A DNA stretch of 64,000 bases from Embiotoca jacksoni (Eukaryota; Chordata; Actinopteri; Embiotocidae): positions 748,001 to 812,000 of the forward strand of contig JAKOON010000096.1 in the NCBI GenBank assembly GCA_022577435.1, written 5' to 3'. The first letter of the stretch is position 1; every line of letters begins with the position of its first letter. Below, one piece after another: positions 10,690 through 23,197 of this stretch. The position numbers and the translations under genes were made by a program. A model generated the notes under the pieces. That model did not search any database. It worked only from the letters and a program-made list of their open reading frames with translations, and was not told the DNA's origin.

Positions 10690-10995
10690 AAAAGTCATTG
10701 TGATGTCATTAGCTAAATTCCCTCCTTCTGATCAGTGTTCTGGTGATCTTTCTGAAAATAATTCCATCATTAATCAGATCTTAGCGTCAAAGAAAAGTAT
10801 GTTTGGGGTGTGCATGATTTTATTGACATGCCGATATAGGTGGGCAGGCATAGCGGGGTTCTTCATGCCCCAGCTTCAACGTCTTCTCCAAATGGTCCCT
10901 TCGGGTCCCCAAAAAAACAAGAGCCAACCTCCAAAATGCCAGACTTGAGGCTTCAGAACAGCAGCTCACAAACTATTGGGTGACGTCTTGGTGTA
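10690..10995 (+). repeat. Dispersed repeat R1, copy 1
   Basis: Shares with 17615-18560 and, inverted, with 41170-41480 the landmarks TCTGATCAGTGTTCTG, CTGAAAATAATTC and ATTGACATGCC, ending in CCAAAATGCCAGA and CAAACTATTGGG. No coding capacity is seen. It is probably a non-autonomous element; its class is unknown. Confidence 0.7.
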
Positions 10996-11301
10996 TTGTC
11001 ACTTAGTTCTTGAAAGAAAAAAGAATTTCTTCTTTTCTCTCGGTTCTTCTAATTGATTTGACAGAGGTGATGTCTCATTGCAACTCAGCATTTGAATTAG
11101 AATCTGATGATAATCAGTAAATTGATTGGTTTAATTCACTAGGGCAGAAAAAAAATCATTCAAAAGTTCATATTTACTTTACAAAAACCAGCCTGATTGT
11201 TAATATTTTTTGCTAAATTGACATTAAATCCTTTATTTTTAATTGAGTAAATATTTATGCAAATTATTCTTAATTGTAAATCATTAGTGTAAATCATTTT
11301 T

Positions 11302-11655
11302 GCACGGTGGCGCAGTGGTTAGCATTGTTGCCTCAGAAAAAAGGTTCCGGGTTCGAATCCGGGCCTGAGCCTTTCTGTGTGGAGTTTGCATTTTCTCCCT
11401 GTGCCTGCATGGGTTCTCTCCGGGTACTCCGGCTTCCTCCCACCATCCAAAGACATGCGTCTCAGGTTAATTGGTGGTTCTACAAATTGCCCTTATGTGT
11501 GAATGAGAGCGTGAATGGTCTTTGTTTCTGTCTGTCTCTATGTGGCCCTGTGATGGACTGCTGATCTGTCCAGTGTACCCTGCCTTCGCCAAATGTGAGC
11601 TGGGCCCCCCTGTGACCCTGTTCAGGATAAAGTGGGTGTAGATCATGGATGAATA
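11302..11655 (+). mobile_element. tRNA-headed SINE-like repeat
   Basis: Starts GCACGGTGGCGCAGTGGTTA. TGGCGCAGTGG fits an RNA polymerase III A box, and GGTTCGAATCC (about 11352-11362) fits a B box, spaced as in a tRNA. The body contains the common fish segment around CGGGTACTCCGGCTTCC and ends near GGATAAAGTGGGTGTAG. A deleted copy in the other orientation lies at 15122-15336. It is called SINE-like because the internal promoter is visible; I cannot name the family. Confidence 0.75.
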
Positions 11656-14487
11656 GTTCCCAGGGCCCAGAGGCTAAACAATACATCAACATTATTTCTA
11701 TAATTTAATTATAACCCCTTATTCAGTGAAATCTTCAAATACAGTGCATTAAATGGTGCATAATTAATGTTGTTTGAATGGTGTAAGAATAGGTCACAAC
11801 ACTATTTGTGGTGCTGCAGAAGGGGTCCGCTACCTGCTGGATTAATTTGTTGTGGTTTATATTACAGCATTTAGTTTGATGGAAACATTAAGTCCACTAT
11901 ATTCATTCCATTATTTCACAAGTGAAAGCATGAAAACACTGATTAGAAGCAATCAAAGGCCTCATCAGCTGGAAAATTGTTGCTTTGAACGGTCAAGTCA
12001 TTCCAGTATTTGGGAAGAAGATGGTGGACAGAAACTTGTGTAAAAACAGCTTTTAATGTGTTCTTCTTTTTGTAAAAACAAAACAAACTACCAGTGACTT
12101 CTGGTCACTTAGACTTTCCAGTTTTTGGTTTTCCTAAAATAAAGATGTTCAGTTAGCTTCTGCAAGAAGAATTTATTGTGTGCTGTTTATTATGCATGCT
12201 ACTGTATTGATCCATATTTAATGAATGACCCTTGGACGATTCTCAAGAGAATGAATGAGCAAAAACAATCAGAAAGTCAAAAACTGAGCAGATACATTCA
12301 CCCTGTGGGCACAATATATACTTGCTTTGGTCTAATGGAGAGTAGAGTAACATCAATGTTCTACCTCATGGAAGAAAATTAGGAACCAACCTGCATGCTT
12401 GGTCGAAGTCAGTCTCAGTGCAGCGGAGACTAGAGCACCTTAATAACACATTGATTAAGTATTGATTTAGCATGCCAAGGCAAACCAAAGCTGAGAAGGA
12501 ATTGAGTTTTTTTTTCACTATTTATTGATTGTTGGACAAAATGCTTAGTGAATATATTCCACATACAATTTAACCAGTTGCAATTTAGAAAGATTTTGAT
12601 AGACTACTTGAATGAATAGAAAATCAAGGAAGTGAAGAGACGTGAAAATGGTCAAAAGGGTTAGTTTTAAAATAAAACAGGAAACGCATGAAAACTGAAA
12701 GAAACAGAAAAATAACTTCAAGGGGGATGAACTTTGACAGAGATGGCTTGTTATCAAAGGGAGAAGATTGTTCGAAGTCCACATACACATAGGAATAAAA
12801 CTTTTAAAAAATGTACCAAGAAAGAAAGTAAAATTAATTTACTCTAGCAGCCAACTACTAAGCTATTGGGACCTACTTACGTTTTTAGAAATTACTTTGT
12901 AAAACCCAGCATAAAAAAAGATTGAACATTTCTTGAACTACTATAATTTGTATTTGTTCTATGTTGCATTATTTTCAGGAGAATTTTGGATGGTGCCAAA
13001 AGGAAGCAATTTCACACCATAGGTCCAGCCAAAATGAGAGGTAGTTAGCAGTTCAGCCGATATACAGTAAATATACATATGCTTTTCTCCTTCACATTAT
13101 CAGTCTCTGTTTACAGTATTCTTTTAATTTATCGTTTCCCTACTTATTGCCTGTCTGCTTTCAGCTTGTATTACTTCATTCTGTTTGTTTCCTCAGTTAT
13201 TATTACAGTAATTTAACCTGATTCTACTTTATTTTCAAGTGGACCCGGGGAAGACCTGTCACGGCAGATATCCTTCCTCAAGGATCGAAAAGAACCTCTT
13301 CTTTTTACATTTCTTCACTCGTTCTGCCATCTTGACATGTTTCTCTTTCCCTTCTTATTTTTCAGCCATTGACGGCATTTGTGTGCAAAACTCACCATCA
13401 CTTCCATAAAACCAAAATAGAAAATGCTGCTTATCAGCATCTGAAACCCATGCTCAAGAAATCCCACATGGAACAATTCGGTTTTTTTTCCCATCCCTAA
13501 TCCCCTTCCTCTTCTCGTAAGGAAAATGTCAAATACTGTTTCTCTCGTGGGTGGCCCAAAAGAACAGAAAAATTAAACAAAAATAAAGAAAAACCCATCC
13601 CACACATTCCATCAATTATTGCAATTTCTTATTATGATAGCCTGTAGTTATTTGAATCCAAGCTTCCCGTCAAATGCCACTCAGGTATCATTATCTGCAA
13701 GAGACTGTGTCACTTCCAGTCGTCTTGTGTCTTACTGACAATACACAGTGAATCTCTGTGTGATATAAGCAACCTATCCCATTGTATAATCAATAATAAT
13801 TGTATGTCTGTCATGTTCCTTTCTTGTAATTAATGTTCACAGCTAAAGCTATGAAAGAGACTGTGGAGGAAATTCTTCGCCGGAGCCTGAATGCCCCGGT
13901 CCTTTCACCAATTGCAGTCATCATAATCAAACAGAGTCTTTGGAGTCTGATGCAATGTAGGTTTATTGAAAATCGTGGGTCTCAACAAACCGATAGTTCT
14001 CATGAGAACTGTTCAGGTCCCATGTTGTAGCAGGGCTTTCCCAGGAAGGCACATGCCATCACATGTCATTCAGGAGTCCTATTCACTGTAATTAACATGC
14101 ATGCTACCCCCGACCAGGGGCTGCTGCCTCTGTGCTTACACAATGGGTCTTATCAGGTGAGAAAACCCCCTGACATCTCACAGATGACCCGATTCAATCA
14201 TGACTGACCCTTGGCACTGTGAATTAGACAAAAACAATACACCAACTGACTAGGCATTAAAATGAATAGTTTAGTATACATATACAGTATGTGAGTATTA
14301 CAATTTTTTTAACACAAGACAACAGTGGGACTGTACATTCCGAACCACCCCCCACCCCCTGTGGGAGGCATGCTAGTTGTGTCCAACTATGTAATTTGTG
14401 TTCCTCCCTATGACTAACGATGCAATTCACCTCATTTCACTTACCTTTCACCTCCTCACTCGCTTCCCGAGTGATATCCATATTTAA
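11656..14487. other. Gene-free, AT-rich stretch
   Basis: No coding motif, terminal repeats or RNA gene is recognised. Short open frames here lack any domain. The sequence looks like unique intergenic or intronic DNA. Confidence 0.5.
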
Positions 14488-14553
14488 ATCAGTTAAATTC
14501 AATTTTATTTATATAGTGCCAAATCACAACACAGGTTATTTCATGGCACTTAT
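14488..14553 (-). mobile_element. L2-type LINE 3'-end fragment
   Basis: Reads AATTCAATTTTATTTATATA followed by a piece ending TTATTTCATGGCACTTA, the reverse complement of the L2 3' tail seen at 769-789 plus 2586-2640 and at 19880-19945. It is a short fragment, with no coding part. Confidence 0.75.
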
Positions 14554-15121
14554 ATCACATTTCCGATCTCTTTGGACCTCATTCACTTATATCTTCCCAA
14601 GAGTTTTCTTCAATGTGCTCTTAAGAAAAGTGTTACCTGTTCTTGAAACCTGGATTTGTTCGCACCTGTGTCCTTACATTGACGAATCCAATTATTCTCG
14701 CAAGTGGTGTACGGATCGATATGAAAATATCGATACTTACGATTCCAAACATTTCTCTTCCAGTATCAATTTTCTTTATTTGAAATCAATATTTAAAGTC
14801 ATTAATTTAGAGTGAATGTATATTTTATTATCACCAGAATCAGTCTAAAACAGACAGGAACTGCTTTTACCTCCTCCCATATGCACACTACGGCTCTGCT
14901 CTGAACAGAGTGTCAGCATTTATGAGAGCAAAAGTCACATGAGGACGTAAGTCAGTTTGAAAACTGCAATAATGGTGTATGTGAAGTGTGTGGGAGGACT
15001 GAGGTGCTGTGGCAGCACAACAAAAGTTGTTAAACATCCAAAATGTGATCACAACACAGGCTTTTACCAAAACCTACAAACCATGGCATTCTGTTTATTC
15101 AAACTGATACAAATAAATGCC
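14554..15121. other. No gene recognised; small inverted repeat
   Basis: ATCGATAT (14715-14722) and ATATCGAT (14727-14734) form a short palindrome of a kind found in fish repeats. The segment around 14950-15060 has a faint Cys-x2-Cys pattern on the plus strand that might be a decayed BED finger, but stops interrupt it and it is not called. Confidence 0.35.
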
Positions 15122-15336
15122 ATTAGGCATCCATCCATCCATAATCTATACCCGCTTTATCCTGAAAAGGGTCACAGGGGGGCTGAAGCCTATCCGATGT
15201 CTATATGAAGTTGGAGCAGCCAGAGAGAAACCATGCAGGGAGAACATGCAAATGCCGCACAGACATGCCCAAGCCTGGATTTGAACCCGGAACCTTTTTG
15301 TTGTGAGGCGACAATGCTGTGCCGTGCCATAAAGCC
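15122..15336 (-). mobile_element. tRNA-headed SINE-like repeat, internally deleted
   Basis: Reverse-oriented partner of 11302-11655. The B-box complement GGATTTGAACCCGGAACC is at about 15279-15296 and GCGACAATGCTGTGCCGTGCC marks the head. The tail begins CATCCATCCATCCATAATC. About 130 bp of the body are missing relative to the other copy. Confidence 0.75.
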
Positions 15337-17614
15337 CTTTATTTGTTTATTAAACAGTCAGATGGGAATGTTCCAGCTGATACATGGGACACAGACAAAA
15401 ATTATGCTGCCTTTCATTCTAGATTAATGGAACACTTAAACAGTATGTGTTGTTTGTTCACTGTAATTCTTCTCATTTCACAGAACAAAATATTTCTTAG
15501 GAAAAGTCATGCAGATTGTTTTTTCCATACTAGAAGAAAAACAAAGGTACAAACATCCAATAAATGTTCCTGTAAGTGCTGGAGTAAAGGAGAAAAATCT
15601 TCATAGCAAAACAAAACACAAAGTATGCATACTTCTGCATACCCAGTTATCCGTGATTTCCATGCAATGTTTCCATTAGTAGGATCTTCTTCAGACACTT
15701 TCTCAAGCAAAAATCATACGTTGTGTATGTAGTGCTGTATAGAGCTATCTAACAATGAAAAGCTTTTACAGATAATCAGGTCAAAAAAATCACTACTACT
15801 AGACCAAACCAGACAAATGTATCTTCAAACAGTCAGGCACTCATCAACCAAAAAAACAGTGTTAACAATTGCCAAATGCCAAATGCCAAATGATAACCAC
15901 TGACAGTTTTGCCTACAACCAACGTAATGGATGGACAGCATTTAAATCAATCAAACTTTATACCACCTCCAATACATGTCAGTGAAATCCAAAGTGCTTC
16001 ACAAGTCACTGATAAGTTTAACAGTTCAAATGTAAACAGTAAAAAGAAAGGAAGACACACAAAATACAAGATCATAACAGTAACAAAATTATTGAAAAGA
16101 AATAAAGAATAAACATAATTTGAAAATAGAAGTAGGTTTTGTTATCTTGGTGTTACACTTGTATCTGTAATTTACAAAACATAACTTGTCACAAGTTACC
16201 TTATTGTAGTCTTTTGTATGATACTTATTTGATTTGATATATTTATTTAGCGTCTTTAGTTTTTCTAGGTTTCTACATTTTCATTGTGGGTAAAGTATTA
16301 TTTTATTTCAGGAGCCTTTGACATGGACAAGGCTTTCTGGTGATCCGCAGGAGAGACCTTTGCTTTCTTTCTACCAAGTAATCACTTCCCACTTGTGTCA
16401 TTACAGCAGGCAGCAGAGAAACTCCACCTCCCTTTTTTTTTTTTTTATCTCTGTTTATTTGTTCATTCGTCTTATGCAGCTCTGTGTCTGATGATCTGCC
16501 TATCTGCCTTTTTTTCTGTCTAATTTATCCACTTCTCACTTCACCACCTCATTCACTCCTTCTTTTCTGTCCACATGACTATTCCCTGTCGTTGTCTGTC
16601 AGTTACTTCCACCTCCTGGCTTTCTTACTCCTCCTCCCTCCATTCCTCCACACCCACTAGTGCAACACTCTTATATGGGCCTCCCGTAAATGCAGACATG
16701 TTTGTGAAATGGCTTTTCCTTGTGAAAAATCCCACTGGCCTGCCAATCGCTTATCGCAACTGACAAAGAAATAGCACCTGCTGGTATGGTTTGATGACAT
16801 TTTTGATAACATATTTAGCACAGAGGCAGCTCCCTGGTTAAATCAAGGGAATACATGACACCACAGCATGTAGTGACATTCTATGTAAGTGGATTGAAGA
16901 TTGTTTGTCTATGTAGCAAAATGTCACTCTTTTCTAATTACGCCTTATTTAGTCTCCACTAGAAACGACCTGTCATCTATGCTCCTCTGTCAAGCCACAT
17001 AGGTTTTACCACATAGCTTTACTTGAATTGCATTATCGGACAGCATCAGAATCACCTCCTTTGGCAATAAAAGTGTGATGCACAAGACCATGTAGTGGTC
17101 AGAGGTACCTGTTTATATTCTTTTAAAAGATAGAGACGATGTAATGTGCCATCAGCTATTTACATGTTTTTCTGGGTGACTTTGCTATTCTTTGGCTCTA
17201 TTTAAATGAAGCAAGGTTTCCATACAAACTCTTTCAACATAACCACCATAACAGGACATCTGCTTTGGCTATGAGCCATAGATAGATAATGCCCGCATTT
17301 CAATTCAGCATCAGTGCAGCTAACAAATTGCTACAAGGAAGCTGCACCTCCTAATTTATGTACTGTATGTCTATCAGGGCGGGAAGTTTATCCCCAATTA
17401 AAATAATGAGAATAGATTTTCCTGCTGTTTGATGTCCAATGCACTGAGGATAATCAGTGAGATCAGAGACTTATTAAAGCTTTTGATAACAAATCCGCAG
17501 CAATTATAAAATGTTTTTGTTTCCTTTGGTGCTCCTCCAGCTGGTGGCGCCCTGGGTGGCCGATGCCAAATTTTTGCACAGCCCAATTCTCTCATGAAAC
17601 AAAGTCAATACATT
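15337..17614. other. Gene-free stretch
   Basis: Contains a small tandem run GCCAAAT x3 near 15870 and a segment (about 15945-16035) resembling the 3' end of another LINE (CAAAGTGCTTCACAAG). It also has a poly(T) run at about 16432-16446. No gene is supported. Confidence 0.4.
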
Positions 17615-17823
17615 TTTTCCACAAGTCATTATGGTGTCACTAGCGAAATTCACTCGTTCTGATCAGTGTTCTGATGGTCCTTCTGAAAATAATTCTATCA
17701 TTAATAAAGATTTTAGATAGGTTGGTTTGGGGGCATGATTGGTTTGATTGACATGCCTGGGGTGAAGTCGTGATGCCGGTATAGGCAAGAAGGCACGGAG
17801 TTCCTGGGGTGTCAGTCAGATCC

Positions 17824-18404
17824 TGTCATGAGGTGGTGTTTACCAGGACCCAAATGCAGGCTCACAGACTTAGGTATCAGTTCCAAAATACAGTCTTTAT
17901 TGCAATAAACAAAAACAAACAAACCAAAAGGTGGCACCTATCATGTCCACTTGCTTCCAGTCGGGAAGACTCGACCGACAGATCCGGGGAGACACGGCTG
18001 GCAGGGCAGCCGGCAGGGCAGCCGGCAGACCAGCAAACAGGACCGCTGGAAGGAACGGAGTCAATAATCCTCCCAGTCGGAAGGGCAACTCCACCGACTG
18101 GTGGCTCCGCAGGAGGAACAGAAACCAGACGAACGGGACGGACGGAGGACGGACGGGTGACTAACAAATGAACCGATGACCAGAGGAGTGCAGGGGCAGG
18201 GTACATATAGTCCGGGGAGGTGATCAGGGAGATGCAGCACACCTGCAGGTGGGGATCAGGGGTGAGTGGCTGCATCTGCTGGGACTGGTGAGGGGCGTGG
18301 CCACGGGAGGTGAGAAGAGGAGGACATAGAACAAGCAGACAGGGGACTGAGGGGACACAGGACAGGGGTTGGGGGCAAAACAGAGGAAAACCGGACTCCT
18401 GACA
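17824..18404 (-). mobile_element. Solo LTR, 581 bp, 5-bp target duplication GATCC
   Basis: On the minus strand it begins TGTCAGGAGTCCGGTTTTCC (18404) and ends CACCTCATGACA (17824). GATCC flanks it at 17819-17823 and 18405-18409. On the minus strand, CTATATGTACCCTGCCCCTG looks like a TATA region and CAATAAAGACTG is the polyadenylation signal, in the same order as the LTR at 36832-37461. The two are clearly the same family. No internal sequence remains. Confidence 0.9.
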
Positions 18405-18500
18405 GATCCACCTCTCACTCCTCCCTAGTTTGTTCGAATATGGTTTCCTTCCAGCTTCAAAAAGATGGCCAAAATGCCAGAATCGAGGTCTCAAAACAAA

Positions 18501-18531
18501 AGTTTACAAACCAATAAGTGGTTTGTAAACT
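18501..18531. repeat. Perfect 13-bp inverted repeat
   Basis: AGTTTACAAACCA (18501-18513) and TGGTTTGTAAACT (18519-18531) are exact complements with a 5-base loop, inside the distal part of R1 copy 2. R1 copy 1 lacks it at the matching place (about 10960-10985). Confidence 0.75.
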
Positions 18532-18861
18532 TGTGACCATGTGACATCATGGTAGGTTGCCACTTGTCCTTTACCCAGGGTGTGAACCCCCGGTGTCAAA
18601 ATCCTGTATCTCAACCATAACCTTACGAAATAGCACTTGGTGAACCTGCAAAAAAACCCAAAAAAACAAAAACACGAACACAACCGAGCTAAACTTATGT
18701 GTGAACTTTTATGGTAAAAATCTAGACATGGGAAACAGGATATAAACATAATTTTAAGGGCAGGGACGGACAGTGTGTTAAGGATGCAGAGCCTTTTATT
18801 GGTGCAGGTGAACACAGTCTGCGTGTAGGAATTGAGAATATAAATATATATAACTATATAA

Positions 18862-19362
18862 TTGCATCAGCGTGACGCAGAAAAACTCATTCATGCGTTT
18901 GTTACTTCTAGGCTAGATTATTGTAATTCCTTGCTGTTAGGATGTCCAAATTACTCATTAAAAACCTTGCAACTGATCCAAAATGCTGCAGCAAGAGTAC
19001 TGACGGGATTTAGCAAGAGAGATCATATTTCTCCAGTTTTAGCTTCTCTTCACTGGCTTCCTGTGAAATCAAGAATAGAATTTAAAATTCTCTTGATGAC
19101 TTGTAAAGCCCTACATGACCAGGCTCCATCTTATCTTAGAGATCTTATAGAACCATATAATCCTAGCAGAGCACTTCTCTCTCAGTACACTAGTCTGCTT
19201 GTGGTTCCTAGAATTTACAGAAGTAGAATGGGAGGTAGAGCCTTCAGTTTTCAGGCTCCTCTCTTGTGGAACCAGCTCCCAGTTTGTGTTCGAGGGGCAG
19301 AAACCCTCTCTAGCTTTAAGATTAGACTCAAAACGTTCCTTTTTGATAAAGCCTATAGTTAG
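18862..19362 (+). pseudogene. L2-type reverse transcriptase C-terminus
   Basis: An uninterrupted 166-codon reading frame with no proper start. It matches the C-terminal part of the minus-strand LINE ORF2 (ending FLFDKAYS) and contains TSRLDYCNSLLLGCPNYS and LLWNQLPVCV. The catalytic YADD region lies upstream and is not present. The 5' truncation is at about 18860, typical of incomplete target-primed reverse transcription. Confidence 0.85.
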
Positions 19363-19948
19363 GGCTGGTTCAGGTAGACCTGAGTTAGTTATGCTGTTAT
19401 AGGCCGAGGCTGCTGGGGGACCTTGTTACATGCTGAGCTTCTTTTCTTTCCTCCTACTCTTTAACTGACTCATACCTCACCATCCTTTTCTCTCCAATAG
19501 CTGTTTCTTATTGTCTGTTGTCTCCATTCAGTTCCCTCGCTTGTGTAGTTTCTCCTCTTTCTTTTGCAGATGTCCCGTCATGGAGCTGCATGTCTCGGCC
19601 CTGCGCTTGTCATTTCCACCAACAGTTCTTCTCTTCTATCTCTATGCTGTCCTTTTCTCTCTATGCTCTCCTCTCACCCCAACCGGTCGAGGCAGATGGC
19701 CGCCCACCCCTGACCCTGGTTCTGTCGGAGGTTTCTTCCTGTTAAAGGGAGTTTTTCCTTCCCTCTGTTGGAGGTTTTTCTCCCTTAAAGAGGAGGGTTT
19801 TTTTCCCCCCTCCTAGCTTATGTGGGAATTGTTGGGTTTCTCTGTATAATATTGTAACGTCTTGCTGTAAGGACTTTAATGTGTTAAGTGCCATGAAATA
19901 ACCTATGTTGTGATTTGCGCTATATAAATAAAGTTGAATTGATTTGAA
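18862..19948 (+). mobile_element. L2-type LINE 3' fragment with full 3' tail
   Basis: A plus-strand copy of the LINE at 769-6505, truncated to the last 166 reverse-transcriptase codons plus the 3'UTR. It ends GATTTGCGCTATATAAATAA AGTTGAATTG near 19945. It is the best-preserved version here of the 3' tail and can serve as the reference for the smaller fragments. Confidence 0.88.
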
Positions 19949-20698
19949 TAAATCTTAAATTTCATCCTTTTAATTTACATGGAATGAAGTAGGTTTTTGT
20001 TTAACCTTGTTTGGCCTTGTTAAGCCCCATGTGGAATCGAGGCTGAAGTTAGTGGACTCAGAAATTACCCTTAAGGCATGTGAAGCAGTCTAATGGATCA
20101 AACTGACCTTTGACAATTTAGTGTCACACGTCACCATGCAATTTTAAAACATGCTTGATCAAACAATGTTTGCATGTTTTGCATACAGTTACATAAACTG
20201 ATGCAGTCTCATAGTGTTGACGATGTTTGCAGTCTTCATGTAACATAGTCCAACAACAACGACTTTGAAAAGGATGTTCTGCTCCTTCATTTCTTCATGA
20301 CCTCTCCTCTGTGGACAACCTCCAGTTAGTATTAATTACTTTAGTGCTGCTCCAGAAAACCGAGCCTAAGAAAATGGTTGGAAACTGCTGACAAAGGCAA
20401 ATATGGTTATTAGTTAGCTTTGAGACCAAAATTCTCACTACCTCATTATCATTCCTCTCCAGTTTTTTCCCTTAAAAGTCCCAGTTTAACATTGCATTTC
20501 CTAAACTAAATATTAGTTCATAACAAAGGCAGACAGAGCAGAACTTACACAGATGTTGTGTTCATTGCTCAGTGACATTTAAGATGATAAAACCACATTT
20601 CAAATTAGGTGCTTCATAGGTACTAATTATCAAACACTTTAACAGAATCCTGTTGGTTTTTCCTCATTAGCAAAATGTATGTTCTGACTCAAAATATT
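19949..20698. other. No gene recognised
   Basis: AT-rich, unique-looking sequence with no visible motif or repeat. Confidence 0.5.
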
Positions 20699-21203
20699 TG
20701 TCGTGCGGCACAATAAGAAGGACCCACAAGCATGACACATAGGGGAAAGAACAGAACTTTACTCACAAATTAAATCAAGGGCATAGGAGAAAACACAAGA
20801 GTAAAGCAAAATCCAAACACAAGCAAACATACAATTCCAAAAAACGGGGGAAATAAGGACAAAGCTAAAATAGACTGTCAAACAATCTGAACTCTGCAAG
20901 TGATTACAGTGAAGGAGTAAATATATTGTCTGGAGTGATGGGTAAGAGAGTTTAGCTCTAGGCTAATTTGGGAACAGAAAGCAAACGAGGTAGGTGTGGA
21001 AGGCAAGAGAGCGAACGTGGGGAGAAACAGACTGGGGACCTCTGGTGAGTAAATTATAGGGATTGACACAAATACAAAAACAAGGGACCATAAATTACAG
21101 AAGACACTGGCTTAGACAAAGAGAGCCACGAAGACCTCTGGTGGGGCAAGGAGAGAGAAGAGACAAGGAACAAAAACAAGAACAATCAGGAAAAAAAATA
21201 ACA
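20699..21203 (-). mobile_element. Candidate solo LTR, about 505 bp
   Basis: TG at 20699 and CA at 21203 bound a segment whose first bases (AAGGACCCACAAGC, then AACTTTACTCAC) resemble the start of the minus-oriented LTRs at 17824 and 55816. ATATT (20694-20698) and ATATC (21204-21208) would be a 4/5 target duplication. Plausible but weaker than the other LTRs. Confidence 0.45.
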
Positions 21204-22671
21204 ATATCCAACTGTATGTCATCTCTCAAATTTAATTCACTCCATGTCAAATCCTTTTCAGGATGTGGCAACGCATCTGTGACGATGCTGTGAAATAATT
21301 AGGCTTGGGGAGCAGAAAAACACATTAATCATTACTGGATCATCTCATTACTGGAGGCCCACTTAGTGAACACATCTGTCTCTGCCTCTTCAGTCAGTTG
21401 CTGTGATCCTCATACTTGGCCTCAGTGGAGCTTTTAACATTACTCAGTCTGAAGGCTACCACATTTTTCAACCTGCTAGGTTAATGTTTGGGTAAATAAT
21501 TATCTTAAAACCAGGACCTACAGGCATCATAGTGTGAGTGTAGGTGCTGTGGTAGTTCACAGAAATCCAAGTATTTTATTGTTTTCCTTCAACATCCAAC
21601 TGTATCAACTGAAGCATGATTAGTATTTTTATGCTTGTGTTTAGGCACAGAATTGTTGGAAACAGGAAAAGATCAGAGTCTTGGTTTAATGTTTACTTTT
21701 GTATATTGAATCAAAACAACAAGTTTTTGTAAATCAACCTAACCTAATCTAAAAGTGTTCACGTTAAATAAACCAAATATTTCCTCTAAATCATATAAAA
21801 CAGTTTGGCCCAGTTTGGTATTTTGTGAACACAGGTGCAGAGCGCAACTTCAGCACACCGTAGCACAATGGTGAGGTAGGAGGAATAGATAAATAGAAGG
21901 TGTATCATAGCCAACTTCAGTCATAGCCACTACAGCAGCTTCTCTCATCCCCTTTAAGATCGCTGTGATAAAAACAGACTGTCAGTTTCTTATGAATAAA
22001 AAAGGAGCAAACTGGAACCAACATCCAAACTTTATGCTGGAGGAAACTGACTTTCTGCTTGTGGCCTCCATGGGCTGATTATAGGCTTGGCAAAGAGTAA
22101 CTAATATTTAATGAATAATTTTTCCCCTGTTATTATGAGAACGAGAAGCACTTAAATAATATAAAACACAAAGAACTGCGTCCTATAGATGCCAAACAAT
22201 AGCATTTAATTAAATGTCCAAGTGAACAAAGAACACTTATCAGATAAACTGAAATCAGGTTCTGGAACGATGTTGAGGAATGAACATATGTGAATTACAC
22301 ACATTTGAAACTCCAGACAAAATTAATGTATTAACAACACTGATGAAGTGCAATGTGCTCCAAATGTTAGTGATGTTGTGTTGTTGATAAATCAACTCCA
22401 TCGATGCTTTGAGTGTGCCTAAATCGTTTTGCAGTCACTAATTAAAAACCTAAGCTGCCATGGGTTAATTGCCCTGAACCTTACGTGCGTAAATGACGCA
22501 TTGTCACACTCTATAGCCTTGCACAGCTGAGTACATGACAATGCTTTTTAATTGTTACACCTTTGTGTAATTTAATTGCAATTCATCTGAAGTGAACCCA
22601 AGTTGTCTTTTAAAGACAAAGGGAAACTAAAATATAGAGAATGCGTGAAATCACCATCGAAATGTAAATAA
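21204..22671. other. Gene-free stretch
   Basis: No coding domain, RNA gene or recognised repeat. Composition is AT-rich like the neighbours. Confidence 0.5.
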
Positions 22672-23197
22672 AATTAAAACTGCAAGCAGTGCTAACGGGC
22701 CCTCGCACTCCCACGCGTCGTCTCCCCGAAGCCGTCTCCCCGACGTGCAGCGCGCGAGGGGCTGCGTATCCCCGCTTAAAGTTGCTATTTTTGTCTCGTT
22801 TCCTGTTTCCAGCAGGGGGAGATGGCGAGCCATTTGGCCACGCCTACTCGCAAAACACACATCAGCTGTATAGTCTCACCACGCAGGATGTATGTGACAC
22901 GTTTCATGAGGTTTCAAGCATCCGTTGACCTTAAACATCAACTTCCTGTGTCACGGCGAGACGTCAAACTTTGCCACATCATCACGGCGACGCCCATTGA
23001 CAAAGTCAGGCGAATGTCTCAATATATCATCAACTACATGTTTAGGTTATTGTGACCTGACTTTACGTTCATGTGATCAACCAGCTCGACGTAGAATGTG
23101 AAAGTATGAAAAGTGTAATTTCCAGTGGCCAACAGGGGGTGCTATGACTATGAGCGAATATTACCACATAGGGGTCTTCCGGGCGGGGCTGTTATCA

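Larger units (their letters stand above)
17615..18560 (+). repeat. Dispersed repeat R1, copy 2, split by a solo LTR
   Basis: Matches R1 at 10690-10995 over 17618-17823 and resumes at 18405 (CCAAAATGCCAGAATCGAGG) to about 18560. The intervening 581 bp are the solo LTR with its duplicated GATCC. R1 was therefore present before the LTR arrived. Confidence 0.75.

Noticed and set aside
11302..11372. A functional tRNA gene
   Set aside because: A and B boxes are present, but the segment does not form a tRNA cloverleaf and continues into a dispersed repeat body; it is called SINE-like.
14888..15070. Decayed BED zinc finger of a third hAT
   Set aside because: Only a faint Cys-x2-Cys and His spacing with internal stops; no core motif or terminus nearby.
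17877..18494. 205-codon minus-strand open frame
   Set aside because: It lies almost wholly inside the solo LTR 17824-18404 and is a GC-rich LTR artefact.
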